The notes: generated from the letters alone by a model not told the origin. A DNA stretch of 64,000 bases from Fervidobacterium changbaicum (GCF_004117075.1 NZ_CP026721.1:992001-1056000); one strand, 5' to 3'. Counted from the stretch's first letter, positions 35,746 through 44,531 are shown. A program made the numbers and translations.

Positions 35746-37671
35746 TCAAGCTTTGTAGAATACCCGCTTTGGGTATTCTTCTTTTCTTCTAACGCTGTTG
35801 AACGAACTCACGGGCACAAGGTATCCCACTATCCTCAAGTATTCATCCGCCTTTTTCTTCCCACATACGGGGCATTGTTCGCCATAGAACGCGTGGCCTT
35901 CTTCACATACGCTTATCTTTTGATTAAATGCAAAATACACAACACCCGTATTTGCAACCAAATGGACCATCTTCCATGCTTCTTCTTCCGTTCTAAACGG
36001 TGAATCTACGTTTATATGCAGTATCGCCCCGCCTGAGACTTTCTTATCAAACATGCCTGAGTATTTTATCCTGTTTAGCATGTCCGTGTCTGTTGTGAGT
36101 GGGAGCCATTGGTTGGAATAAAGCACATACTCTGTGTTGTAAAGGAGTCTATCTTTTTGAGCAAAGGTAACCGCCGCTTTCTCAGCAGGCACCTGTTCTA
36201 TATTGAACGTGAACCCGTACTTTTCAAAAGCTATATCGTTCATCCTTCTGATTTCGTCAAGTACTGCGTTTACAAATTCTTCCCCTTCTTGTGTATATTT
36301 CACCCCGTCGATGTCCACCATCGTCAAACCGAGCAATTCCATCGCCTCGTACAGTCCGTTTATACCAACCGTTCCGTACTGCCTGTTTAGATCCATCAGT
36401 CCCAAGCTATAAAGCGGCAGTACGCCCTGCTGGATTCTTTCTTGAATTATGTTTCTGATAGCTGCCAAAACTTTCTGGACGAGTTCTACTTTCTCGGCAA
36501 GCCTTTTGATAAAACCTTCCTTATTCCCTATTTCAAGTGCGATCCTTGGCAGGTTTATCGTCACTACCTTGAAAGAACCGATGTTCAAGTCCGAGCCACC
36601 GATGGAGTTCACCATACCAGACAGCTTATCAGGTCCCATCTTAAACTTCAGTTCCTTTGTAGAACTCGTGAGCCTGCAGCAAGAAGCCACCGCATCAATG
36701 CTATCAGAGACGTACCAGTTCGTATCTTGCCATCTTAGGTTGACTTTGTTTATAAACCTCGCACTGTCTTCATCAACAAACTTACCATCTTTGTACAGCA
36801 AAGATGCTGTTAAAACCGGGAACGTGAACATCTGCTTTTCTCTTTCTTGAGATATCCACAGCCAGTATTCTTTCTGCAATTCTATTATCTGCTCAACGTA
36901 GTCTGTGATAGCCGAACCATCTGGATAACTTTCTCCTTCGAAAATCGTTTTGATGTAGTTCCTATCCAGATATGTGAAGTTCGTGTAAGGAGACTGAGTG
37001 CCTCTTATCGGCTGGTTAATCGAGTAGGTGAAAATCTGGAAGTGCTGGTGCAGGTATTCCTTTGCCTTACCTTTTGGTATTACTCCACTTTCCAAATCTT
37101 TTCTGTAAAAATAAGCAAGCCACACAAAGAAATCCGGCAAACCAACGGCACCTGATTGCTGGTTGGATGCAAACATGACAAATTGTATCACGTGCTGGAT
37201 GTAAGAAGAAAGATGTTTTGCCGGGATTGATTTTATACTATCGATGAAAAATAATCCCTTTTCCACAATTGGTCGCAAGGAATAAGCGTAACAATACGGC
37301 TCGAATGCGGCATGATGAGCATCGTGCAGGTAAATATCTCCGTACATTTGGAATCTAAGGAACTTCTTCGCATCTTCCAAACCAAAGAGTGACTTCATTC
37401 GTTCGTAAATGTAGTAGATGGAGTACAGCTTCGACCAAGGTTTTACAACCTCGTTGAAGTACGTGTAGACGTTTGTACTCCTCACATTTGCATTTGCATC
37501 TATCGTAGAATTCAGAATTCCGCTGTTGAAAAAGTGCTCTGTGAACTTTGCTACATCAAGCTGCCAGCTGATACCTTCTAAATCCAAAAATGGTTCTGGA
37601 ATGCTTGATATTTCTTCAATAAAATCATCAGAAAAACTGAACGATTTAAGCACATCTCTCAACAGTTGCAT
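35746..37671 (-). CDS. nrdD: Anaerobic (class III) ribonucleoside-triphosphate reductase
   Basis: NrdD reduces ribonucleotides to deoxyribonucleotides with a glycyl radical made by NrdG. The 641-residue protein has the barrel sequence MYGDIYLHDAHH, FVMFASNQQSGAVGLPDFF, an active-site Cys pair SCCRLTSS (about residue 326), and the glycyl radical motif RIVGYL with Gly616. Just before it is a metal-binding stretch CEEGHAFYGEQCPVCG. There is no N-terminal ATP-cone: the protein opens directly with the barrel, so overall activity control by dATP at an ATP-cone is unlikely. It overlaps nrdG by 13 bases, and NrdR boxes precede the pair. Confidence 0.93.
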   Translation of the reverse strand: MQLLRDVLKSFSFSDDFIEEISSIPEPFLDLEGISWQLDVAKFTEHFFNSGILNSTIDANANVRSTNVYTYFNEVVKPWSKLYSIYYIYERMKSLFGLEDAKKFLRFQMYGDIYLHDAHHAAFEPYCYAYSLRPIVEKGLFFIDSIKSIPAKHLSSYIQHVIQFVMFASNQQSGAVGLPDFFVWLAYFYRKDLESGVIPKGKAKEYLHQHFQIFTYSINQPIRGTQSPYTNFTYLDRNYIKTIFEGESYPDGSAITDYVEQIIELQKEYWLWISQEREKQMFTFPVLTASLLYKDGKFVDEDSARFINKVNLRWQDTNWYVSDSIDAVASCCRLTSSTKELKFKMGPDKLSGMVNSIGGSDLNIGSFKVVTINLPRIALEIGNKEGFIKRLAEKVELVQKVLAAIRNIIQERIQQGVLPLYSLGLMDLNRQYGTVGINGLYEAMELLGLTMVDIDGVKYTQEGEEFVNAVLDEIRRMNDIAFEKYGFTFNIEQVPAEKAAVTFAQKDRLLYNTEYVLYSNQWLPLTTDTDMLNRIKYSGMFDKKVSGGAILHINVDSPFRTEEEAWKMVHLVANTGVVYFAFNQKISVCEEGHAFYGEQCPVCGKKKADEYLRIVGYLVPVSSFNSVRRKEEYPKRVFYKA

Positions 37672-38273
37672 AGCACGTCCCCCTTTTTTATGTCTACTTT
37701 TTGTACTTTGCTCTTGTTTTTCAAGATTTCCAAGATCTTGAAAAGTTCTTCTTTTGTGAGATACATTTGATTTGCCGATGCAGGAAAACCGTCACGATGA
37801 TACTTTTTCATATACCGCCCAAGTACGTACTCGTCGAAGTAATCCAAAGGTATGTCAAGCTCTAACAAATCCTTCGGACTTCTCCAAGAATAGACAAGTA
37901 CAACCACTTGCTCTTGAAAAATCTCTTTGACCGTCTTTGCAAGCATATACGCAAACCTTCTGTTTCGCACAGACAAAGGTTCTCCGCCGAGCAATACGAG
38001 TGCAACTTTATCGTACGTACTCAAAAGCAACCTAAGCTTAGCTATAGTGTGTTCAACAAGGTGCCTGAAGTCGATAGCAAACCTTTCGTCAAACTCCCAT
38101 GTCTCAGGATTATGACACCCCAAACATTTCGGGAACGCATCGCACCCCTGGAAGTAAACACTAACGGAAGGAAGGCTCGGATGGTCGCCTTGCATTACAC
38201 GTAAAACACGTAGAAGCGGTTCATCAAACATCAGTGAGCTGAATAGTTCAGCAACTTGACCCTTTTGTTCCAT
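37659..38273 (-). CDS. nrdG: Anaerobic ribonucleotide reductase activating protein (radical SAM)
   Basis: NrdG uses S-adenosylmethionine and a [4Fe-4S] cluster to make the glycyl radical on NrdD. The protein has 204 residues from ATG 38273, chosen because GGGGGG lies just upstream and residues before it are unlike the family. The cluster region reads YFQGCDAFPKCLGCHNPETW, i.e. CX5CX2C rather than the usual CX3CX2C. Later there are VALVLLGGEPL (GGEP) and a C-terminal Cys pair. The gene order nrdG then nrdD and the overlap support the identity. The two-residue insertion in the cluster loop is unusual. Confidence 0.88.
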   Translation of the reverse strand: MEQKGQVAELFSSLMFDEPLLRVLRVMQGDHPSLPSVSVYFQGCDAFPKCLGCHNPETWEFDERFAIDFRHLVEHTIAKLRLLLSTYDKVALVLLGGEPLSVRNRRFAYMLAKTVKEIFQEQVVVLVYSWRSPKDLLELDIPLDYFDEYVLGRYMKKYHRDGFPASANQMYLTKEELFKILEILKNKSKVQKVDIKKGDVLCNC

Positions 38274-38368
38274 AAAAACCCCCCAGTTTAGTACAAACAT
38301 TAAACACAGTACATGAGTTCGGAAAGTAGAAATATACACCGAAGCAAGAGGCTACAAAGGTCGATAAA

Positions 38369-38415
38369 ACACATTATATCGTAGAATTTCCATATTATTA
38401 CACAATATATAGTAT
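38369..38415. promoter_or_regulatory. Two NrdR boxes in front of nrdG-nrdD
   Basis: Box 1 is ACACATTATATCGTAG (38369-38384) and box 2 is ACACAATATATAGTAT (38400-38415). Each resembles the published NrdR consensus acaCwAtATaTwGtgt, and they start 31 bases apart, three helical turns, as is typical. Box 1 contains the likely -10 of the nrdG promoter, so binding would block RNA polymerase. Confidence 0.75.
38373..38378 (-). promoter_or_regulatory. -10 box of nrdG-nrdD
   Basis: TATAAT on the minus strand lies inside NrdR box 1, about 100 bases before the nrdG ATG. The -35 region falls at the near end of box 2 (no clear consensus). Confidence 0.55.
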
Positions 38416-38439
38416 CACATCTGATGCCAGATTGTCAAG

Positions 38440-38471
38440 AAAAAAGGGTGGGAAAATTCAAAATCCCACCC
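38440..38471 (-). terminator. Terminator of the branched-chain amino-acid transport operon
   Basis: On the minus strand GGGTGGGA and TCCCACCC form an eight-base stem, followed directly by TTTTTTC. It lies 56 bases after the livF stop. Confidence 0.85.
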
Positions 38472-38526
38472 AAGATATTGTATTAACATTATTTCGACAA
38501 CAACAATTAGTTATCAACGGATAGAA

Positions 38527-39237
38527 TTACAATCCCAGGTACGCCTTTTTTACCTGTTCATCCTTGAGCAGATCTTTTGCTGGGCCTTCAAGAACGATAT
38601 TACCTGTTTCCAAGACGTATCCGTAGTGCGATATGTTCAGTGCACCAACAGCATTTTGTTCCACAAGTAGTATAGTCATCCCTTCTGAATTCAACTTCTT
38701 GATAATTTCAAAAACCTCTTCCACAAGTATCGGAGCAAGGCCAAGCGAAGGCTCATCCATCATGAGCACCTTTGGCCTGCTCATAAGAGCTCTAGAGATG
38801 GCCAGCATCTGCTGTTCACCACCAGAAAGTGTTCCACCGAGCTGATTTTTCCTTTCAGCAAGCCTTGGGAAAAGTGTAAAAACCCATTCCAGATCTTGTT
38901 TGATTCCATCTTTGTCTTTTCTATTGAAAGCACCCATCATGAGGTTTTCCATAACAGTCAGGTTGGGAAAGATCCTTCTTCCCTCTGGAACAAGACATAC
39001 CCCCATCCTGTTTATCTGGTGTGGAGGTTGGTTTTGGACTTCTTTACCATTGAAGATGATTCTTCCCCTTCTTGATTTCACCAAACCTGCAATTGTGGAA
39101 AGCGTGGTAGTTTTCCCCGCACCGTTTGCGCCGATGAGTGTCACTATCTGTCCCTGTTCCACCTTAAAAGAAATACCTTTGATAGCGTGGATTGAACCGT
39201 AAAATACATGGAGCCCCTCAACTTCAAGCACCGGCAT
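38527..39237 (-). CDS. livF: Branched-chain amino-acid ABC transporter ATPase LivF
   Basis: This is one of two ATPases of a Leu/Ile/Val-type importer. The 236-residue protein has Walker A GANGAGKTTT, LVPEGRRIFPNLTV (typical of LivF), signature LSGGEQQMLAISRAL, Walker B VLMMDEPSLGLAP and the switch His region LLVEQNA. It overlaps livG by 14 bases and is the last gene of the operon, followed by a terminator. Confidence 0.94.
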   Translation of the reverse strand: MPVLEVEGLHVFYGSIHAIKGISFKVEQGQIVTLIGANGAGKTTTLSTIAGLVKSRRGRIIFNGKEVQNQPPHQINRMGVCLVPEGRRIFPNLTVMENLMMGAFNRKDKDGIKQDLEWVFTLFPRLAERKNQLGGTLSGGEQQMLAISRALMSRPKVLMMDEPSLGLAPILVEEVFEIIKKLNSEGMTILLVEQNAVGALNISHYGYVLETGNIVLEGPAKDLLKDEQVKKAYLGL

Positions 39238-40111
39238 GTTCCCACTCCTTACCCAAGTAAGCTTCTATAACTCTCGGGTTTCTACTTATCTCCTGAGGTG
39301 TTCCTTCAGCAATGATCTTTCCAGAATCCATAACGATTATCCTTTCACACACGCCCATAACAACTTTCATATCGTGTTCAATCAGAACCACTGTCAATTT
39401 GAACTCATCCCTTATGTATCGAATAAATTCCATCAATTCTTCCGACTCTTTTGGATTCATACCAGCTGCTGGTTCATCCAAGAGCAACAATTTGGGTTCT
39501 GTAGCTAACGCCCTTGCAATTTCTAATTTCCTTTGCTGACCGTATGGAAGTGACGAGGCAATCTCGTATGCCAGATGGTCCAAGCCCACTTTTCTTAAAA
39601 GCTCCATACCTATATCGCGCATCTCGAGCTCTTTTTTTCTGTACCCTACCTTCGTCACAGCTCTCCAGAACCAAAGGTGTCCCTTGATCTTAGGATCTTT
39701 ACCATGTTTTTTCAGAATCTCGTCTGCGTCCCTTGTAGAGAGCAAATGGTGCATAGCTACAAGCACATTGTCAAGAACTGTTAACGTCCCAAAGAGCCTT
39801 ATGTTTTGAAACGTTCTTGCTATACCAAGATGCGTAATTTGGTGAGGTTTGTACGGTGTGATGTCTATGTCATCAAAGATTATCCTACCCTTTGTTGGGT
39901 AGTAAATCCCAGTGATAACGTTGAACGCCGTAGTCTTACCAGCACCGTTTGGACCTATGATGCCAAGGATCTCACCCTCGTAGACGACGTTGTCAAAATC
40001 GTCTACAGCCGTCAATCCACCGAACTGCATTGTAACATGGTCCATCTTTAGAATTACACGCCTGTTTTTTTCGTTGTTCAATCTCTTTTCTTGCATTAAT
40101 GTATTGTTCAT
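39224..40111 (-). CDS. livG: Branched-chain amino-acid ABC transporter ATPase LivG
   Basis: The second ATPase has 295 residues. It carries the LivG marks: MQFGGLTAVDDF at the start, Walker A GPNGAGKTTAFNVITG, GIARTFQNIRLFGTLTV, a long insertion (residues about 125-170), signature SLPYGQQRKLEIARAL, Walker B LLLLDEPAAGMNP and VLIEHDMKVVMG. The first 20 residues (MNNTLMQEKRLNNEKNRRV) are an extra basic stretch before the usual start, but AAGGAG directly before the ATG supports it. The start overlaps the livM stop by four bases. Confidence 0.94.
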   Translation of the reverse strand: MNNTLMQEKRLNNEKNRRVILKMDHVTMQFGGLTAVDDFDNVVYEGEILGIIGPNGAGKTTAFNVITGIYYPTKGRIIFDDIDITPYKPHQITHLGIARTFQNIRLFGTLTVLDNVLVAMHHLLSTRDADEILKKHGKDPKIKGHLWFWRAVTKVGYRKKELEMRDIGMELLRKVGLDHLAYEIASSLPYGQQRKLEIARALATEPKLLLLDEPAAGMNPKESEELMEFIRYIRDEFKLTVVLIEHDMKVVMGVCERIIVMDSGKIIAEGTPQEISRNPRVIEAYLGKEWEHAGA

Positions 40112-41175
40112 TTTTCACCACTCCTTCTCAAGCCGAGGCGCTTGAAGAAGTTGATTATACCTTCCCAAGTGAGTTCGCTTCTGCCAAAAATTCCCCTCTT
40201 CCATACGATCATCGTCACGACAAAGAGCACAGACAACACAAGCATCCTCATACCTTGGATAGCTGGAAAAGACCTTCCAAAAAGTGTGAACGGCTGTTCG
40301 AAAGCTCTGAGCCACTCCATCAAAAACGCAAAGATTATCGCACCAACAACTGATCCGCTTATACTTCCGAGCCCACCAAGAACAACCATGATAAGCACGT
40401 AGTAAGTGAGTATTGGACCGAATGTCGTGATTCTCGGATCAATTGTCGTAAGCCAGTGCGCATAGAGTGCACCGCTAACACCTGCAAAAAACCCGCTTAT
40501 GACAAATGACAACAACGTGTGTTTAAAGACATTAATTCCCATTGCTTCAGCTGCAATTGCATTGTCTCTTATTGCCAAAAATGCCCGACCGTACGAGCTT
40601 TTCACAAGGCTCACGATGAAAAGTATCGTCACAAAGAGCCAACCCCAGCTCCACCAAATGTTTGTGTAGTTAGGTAAACCCTTTAATCCGAGTGAACCGT
40701 TTGTGATCGATTGTAAGTTGAGTGCAAGGATTCTGAGCACTTCGGAAAAGCCAAGTGAAGCGATAGCAAGGTAATCACCAGAAAGTCTTAGAACTGGAAA
40801 TCCGATAATAAAAGCTCCAAAGGCAGCAACAAGCCCTCCAACAATCGTGGCTGTAAAGAAATCTGTGTGCAAATTAGCAATTAACGGGCTCGGTGGAGCT
40901 ATAATGAATATCATTGCTTTTTGGTCAGGTGGAATTGTCAAAAGCGCGGAAGTATACGCACCAAGCAGTATAAAACCTGCATGACCCAGTGAGAACACAC
41001 CGGTAATCCCGTTGACCAGGTTCAAGCTAACAGCCATGATTCCGTATATGGCCATCAAAGAGAGAATTTGCTTTTTATATGAATCAAAGCTCGCATCCGC
41101 AATCGCCAGCAGAATAATAACCACTATTAAGAACAGAACAGTCAAAATCAAATCTCTTTTCGTTCGGTTTCTCAT
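40108..41175 (-). CDS. livM: Branched-chain amino-acid ABC transporter permease LivM
   Basis: One half of the membrane channel, 355 residues with about nine or ten membrane helices. Family motifs include GVFSLGHAGFILLGAYTSA, LRLSGDYLAIASLGFSEVLRI, IRDNAIAAEAMGINVFKHT and MVVLGGLGSISGSVVGA. The ATG at 41175 has GGGGTG about six bases upstream; a GTG nine bases earlier is also possible. It lies 24 bases after livH and overlaps livG by four bases. Confidence 0.93.
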   Translation of the reverse strand: MRNRTKRDLILTVLFLIVVIILLAIADASFDSYKKQILSLMAIYGIMAVSLNLVNGITGVFSLGHAGFILLGAYTSALLTIPPDQKAMIFIIAPPSPLIANLHTDFFTATIVGGLVAAFGAFIIGFPVLRLSGDYLAIASLGFSEVLRILALNLQSITNGSLGLKGLPNYTNIWWSWGWLFVTILFIVSLVKSSYGRAFLAIRDNAIAAEAMGINVFKHTLLSFVISGFFAGVSGALYAHWLTTIDPRITTFGPILTYYVLIMVVLGGLGSISGSVVGAIIFAFLMEWLRAFEQPFTLFGRSFPAIQGMRMLVLSVLFVVTMIVWKRGIFGRSELTWEGIINFFKRLGLRRSGEK

Positions 41176-41199
41176 CTCTCTCACCCCAACTTTAGTGCA

Positions 41200-42111
41200 T
41201 CAAACTTTTTCCACAGCGCGTTTACCGAGAAGACCTGCTGGCCTGACAAGAAGTATCAGAATCAGAATAATGAAAGCAAAAGCATCTTTGTATTGCATAA
41301 CCGTCGGGAAGAATGTGATTATCATCATCTCGATCACACCAAGCAGTATTCCACCAAGCACTGCACCACCGATAGAGCCAATCCCACCAAGAACTGCTGC
41401 AACAAAAGCCTTCAAACCGGGGACAAAGCCTGTGTAAGGATAAAAGCTCGGATACCTCAATGCCCACATAACCCCAGCAAGAGCCGCAAGAGCAGAAGAT
41501 ATGGCAAACGTAAAACCTATAACATTATCGACATTGACACCCATCAAAGATGTCGTAGGTATATCAACCGATATTGCGCGCATGGCCATTCCCATTTTAG
41601 TTTTATAAACTATCAGGAAAAGCACAAATAGAGCAACAGCTGTTATGCCAAGTATGATGAAGATAATCTTTGGTAGATACACGTTACCAATTACAAACGA
41701 TTCAAACGCAATAGTCTTGTTCTGAAGAGCTTCCAAGAAGGCCTTGTAGTTAGGTCCAAAGAAAACAACAGCGAAGCTTTCGATAAAAAACGAAACACCT
41801 ATTGCCGTTATCAGTGCTGAAATCCTTGGAGAATTTCTCAGTGGCTTATAAGCCAGTCTATCGATAAGCACACCCAAAATCGCCGTTGCTCCAAGAGAAA
41901 CAGTAACAGCAAGCGGAAAACTCAGCCTTATCAGTGTTGCACCGTAGTAAGCAAAGTAAATGCCCATAACCATGATGTCACCAAAGGCGAAATTTATCAA
42001 TCTCAATATACCGTAGACCATCGTGTAACCAACAGCTATGAGTGCGTACAGCCCACCGACCATAAGACCATTGAATAAGTTTTGAATGAAAATCGTTAGG
42101 TTTATAGTCAA
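41200..42111 (-). CDS. livH: Branched-chain amino-acid ABC transporter permease LivH
   Basis: The other channel half, 303 residues with about eight membrane helices. It shows LFNGLMVGGLYALIAVGYTM, YGILRLINFAFGDIMVMG, MRAISVDIPTTSLMGVNVD and VLGGIGSIGGAVLGGILLG, all typical of LivH. The start is TTG 42111, six bases after AAGGAGGTG; the longer in-frame GTG at 42150 begins inside the preceding hairpin and is unlikely. Confidence 0.93.
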   Translation of the reverse strand: MTINLTIFIQNLFNGLMVGGLYALIAVGYTMVYGILRLINFAFGDIMVMGIYFAYYGATLIRLSFPLAVTVSLGATAILGVLIDRLAYKPLRNSPRISALITAIGVSFFIESFAVVFFGPNYKAFLEALQNKTIAFESFVIGNVYLPKIIFIILGITAVALFVLFLIVYKTKMGMAMRAISVDIPTTSLMGVNVDNVIGFTFAISSALAALAGVMWALRYPSFYPYTGFVPGLKAFVAAVLGGIGSIGGAVLGGILLGVIEMMIITFFPTVMQYKDAFAFIILILILLVRPAGLLGKRAVEKV

Positions 42112-42139
42112 TTCAAGCACCTCCTTAAGCCAAATTAAG

Positions 42140-42167
42140 CCCTGCCCCACTTTAAGCGGGGCAGGGG
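42140..42167 (-). promoter_or_regulatory. Intercistronic hairpin between livK and livH
   Basis: CCCTGCCCC and GGGGCAGGG pair across ACTTTAAGC just after the binding-protein stop. There is no good T-run downstream on the minus strand, so it is more likely a 3' stabiliser or partial terminator that lowers permease and ATPase expression. Confidence 0.6.
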
Positions 42168-42177
42168 ATTTTTCTAA

Positions 42178-43290
42178 CTACTGCAAATCTTTCGGCTCTA
42201 TCCTTGTTTCGTACTTGAACTGTCCATTCTGAACCTTGACTATGATTACGTCTTTTATAGCATTTCCATTCTCATCGATTGTGATTGTTCCGCTGACTCC
42301 TTGGAACCCTTTTGTTGATCTTATGGCTGTGTTTATCTTCACAGGGTCTTTAGATTTTGCACGTTCAATTGCATCAACAATAAGCATATAGGCATCGTAC
42401 CCGAGCGCTGCATTCATTGCCGGCATAGTTCCGTACTGTTTTTTGAAAGCTTCAACGAAATCTTTTGCGAGCTTCGTTGTGGCAGCTTCGGGAACATAGT
42501 GAGTTGTGAAGTAAAGCCCCTCTACAGCCTTGCCACCAATTTTTACAAGTTCCGGAGCATCCGCACCGTCACCTGCGATGAAATATCCCTTGTATCCCAT
42601 AGAACGTGCCTGCTGGGCTATTAAAGCAATCTCGTTGTAGTATCCAGTCATCATGATGACATCACTTCCAAAAGCTATTGCCTGAGAAATCTGCGCGCTG
42701 AACTCCTGGTCACCTGATTTGTATTGAACTTTCAGTACTTGTCCTTTGTATTTCTTTTCAAATCTTTCTGTGAAGTAATTAGTCAAACCCACACTATAAT
42801 CTTGCTCTATATCCACAAATATGGTGACCTTCTTAGCTTTTAAATTCTTTGCTGCGAACTCTGCGAGCGCAGTTCCCTGTAGCGGGTCGATAAAGCAGAC
42901 CCTTGAAACAAATTTCTTGCCCTGAGTGACAAGTGGGTTAGTCGAAGTAACTGCAACTTGCGGAACTTTCCTTGCTTCCGCAATTTCGGCTGCAGCCATT
43001 GAGTTGCTACTTGCTATCTCTCCAATAACTGCAACAACCTTTTCCTTATCAATCAACCTAGCCATGGCGTTTGCCGCTTCTGTTTTTTCACTTCTTGTAT
43101 CAGCGTACACAAGTGTTATCTTTTCGCCAAGAGCAGTACCTTTTTGCTTGTGTGCAAGTTCTATACCTTTTTTAGTCCAGTCTCCGAAAGCAGAAATACC
43201 GCCGGTCAGCGGTAACAATACACCAATCTTAATCTCTGCAAAGATACTGAGGGCAAGCAGAAGCACAATAAAGCTAAGTAGCTTCCTCAT
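42178..43290 (-). CDS. livK: Branched-chain amino-acid binding protein, paralogue 1
   Basis: The 370-residue exported receptor (Peripla_BP_6 class) has a signal peptide MRKLLSFIVLLLALSIFA. The mature part opens EIKIGVLLPLTGGISAFGDW, the standard family start, with SSNSMAAAEIAE, SRVCFIDPLQGTALAEF and GDGADAPELVKIGG further on. It is very similar to the gene upstream, from which it must derive by tandem duplication. ATG 43290 follows GGAGGTG. A strong hairpin follows its stop, before livH. Confidence 0.92.
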   Translation of the reverse strand: MRKLLSFIVLLLALSIFAEIKIGVLLPLTGGISAFGDWTKKGIELAHKQKGTALGEKITLVYADTRSEKTEAANAMARLIDKEKVVAVIGEIASSNSMAAAEIAEARKVPQVAVTSTNPLVTQGKKFVSRVCFIDPLQGTALAEFAAKNLKAKKVTIFVDIEQDYSVGLTNYFTERFEKKYKGQVLKVQYKSGDQEFSAQISQAIAFGSDVIMMTGYYNEIALIAQQARSMGYKGYFIAGDGADAPELVKIGGKAVEGLYFTTHYVPEAATTKLAKDFVEAFKKQYGTMPAMNAALGYDAYMLIVDAIERAKSKDPVKINTAIRSTKGFQGVSGTITIDENGNAIKDVIIVKVQNGQFKYETRIEPKDLQ

Positions 43291-43337
43291 ACACCACACC
43301 TCCATTTATAAAGATTTTGAGACTTTTTACCTAAAAA

Positions 43338-43357
43338 TGGGGGGGAAGTCCCCCCAT
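43338..43357 (-). promoter_or_regulatory. Intercistronic hairpin between the two binding-protein genes
   Basis: ATGGGGGG and CCCCCCAT pair across a short loop, directly after the upstream binding-protein stop on the minus strand. The pattern matches the hairpin at 647-666 after the peptide-binding protein gene. Confidence 0.55.
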
Positions 43358-43378
43358 ATTTTTCATACCACTGTTAAA

Positions 43379-44497
43379 TTATTTCAGATCGCTTGCAGAT
43401 ATCTTAGCAGCAAATGCAAATTGCTGATTTTTGACTGTTAGAATGACAACATCTTTCGTGGCATTTCCATTCTGGTCAATCGAAATGACACCTGTTGCCC
43501 CTTGGAAATTCTTGATCGATCTGATAGCGGTAGCTATGAGTTCTGGCTTTGTTGTCTTTGCCCTTTCAATTGCTTCAACAACAAGCATGTATGCGTCGTA
43601 TCCAAGAGCAGAAAGTGTAGATGGCTTCACGCCGTATTTCTTCACAAAAGCATCCACAAACTTCTTTGAAACTGGAGTAATCGGTGCATCCGGATGGTAG
43701 TGGTCAGAGAAGTACATTCCTTCTACAGCCTGACCTCCAATTTTTATCAATTCTGGCGCATCCGCACCATCGCCCGCAAGTATGTAACCTTTGTATCCCA
43801 GAGACCTCGCTTGCTGTGCGACGAGTGCTATCTCATTGTAGTATCCGGTGACAACTATGGCCTCGCTTCCAAACGCAAGAGCTTGTGAAAGTTGTGCGCT
43901 GAACTCCTGGTCACCTGATTTGTACTGAACTTGGAGGACCTGACCACCATATTTTTTGAATCTTTCTATAAAGTAATTCGAAAGTCCAACGCTGTAGTCT
44001 TGTTCAACATCAGTAAATACCGTTGCTTTTTTAATTTTTAACGTCTTAACGGCAAACTCTGCGAGTGCAGTTCCTTGGAGTGGGTCAATGAAACAAACTC
44101 TTGAGACAAATTTCTTACCTTGTGTCACGAGCGGATTTGTAGACGATGGACTAACCATTGGGACCTTTTTCTTTTCCGCAATTTCACCAGCAGCAATAGA
44201 GTTACCACTGATGACTTCACCTATAACAGCAACGACGCCTTCCTTATCTATTAACCTTGCGATACCGTTTGCCGCTTCCGTCTTCTCGCTACGCGTATCC
44301 ATGTATACAACTTCTATCTTCTCTCCAAGAACTGTTCCTTTCTCCTCGTGAGCAAGCTCGATACCTTTCTTGACCAAGTCACCAAAAGCCGATACACCAC
44401 CGGTAAGTGGTAAGAGCGCACCTATCTTGATAACGGCGAAAATACTAAGTGAACTGAGTAGAAGAGCGACCACCAAAAGTTTTCCGAACTTCCTCAT
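43379..44497 (-). CDS. livK: Branched-chain amino-acid binding protein, paralogue 2 (first gene of operon)
   Basis: The 372-residue exported receptor has a signal peptide MRKFGKLLVVALLLSSLSIFA. Its mature part starts VIKIGALLPLTGGVSAFGDL and runs nearly residue for residue with paralogue 1, including SRVCFIDPLQGTALAEF and YKGYILAGDGADAPELIKIG. The visible differences cluster around the ligand-facing Ser segment (VPMVSPSSTNPL here, VPQVAVTSTNPL in the other) and at YFSDHYHPDAP against YFTTHYVPEAA, so the pair may prefer different amino acids. It is the first gene after the operon promoter at 44601-44630. Confidence 0.92.
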   Translation of the reverse strand: MRKFGKLLVVALLLSSLSIFAVIKIGALLPLTGGVSAFGDLVKKGIELAHEEKGTVLGEKIEVVYMDTRSEKTEAANGIARLIDKEGVVAVIGEVISGNSIAAGEIAEKKKVPMVSPSSTNPLVTQGKKFVSRVCFIDPLQGTALAEFAVKTLKIKKATVFTDVEQDYSVGLSNYFIERFKKYGGQVLQVQYKSGDQEFSAQLSQALAFGSEAIVVTGYYNEIALVAQQARSLGYKGYILAGDGADAPELIKIGGQAVEGMYFSDHYHPDAPITPVSKKFVDAFVKKYGVKPSTLSALGYDAYMLVVEAIERAKTTKPELIATAIRSIKNFQGATGVISIDQNGNATKDVVILTVKNQQFAFAAKISASDLK

Positions 44498-44531
44498 ACA
44501 TAACCCCTCCCTTGAAAAGATTTAGAAAAAT

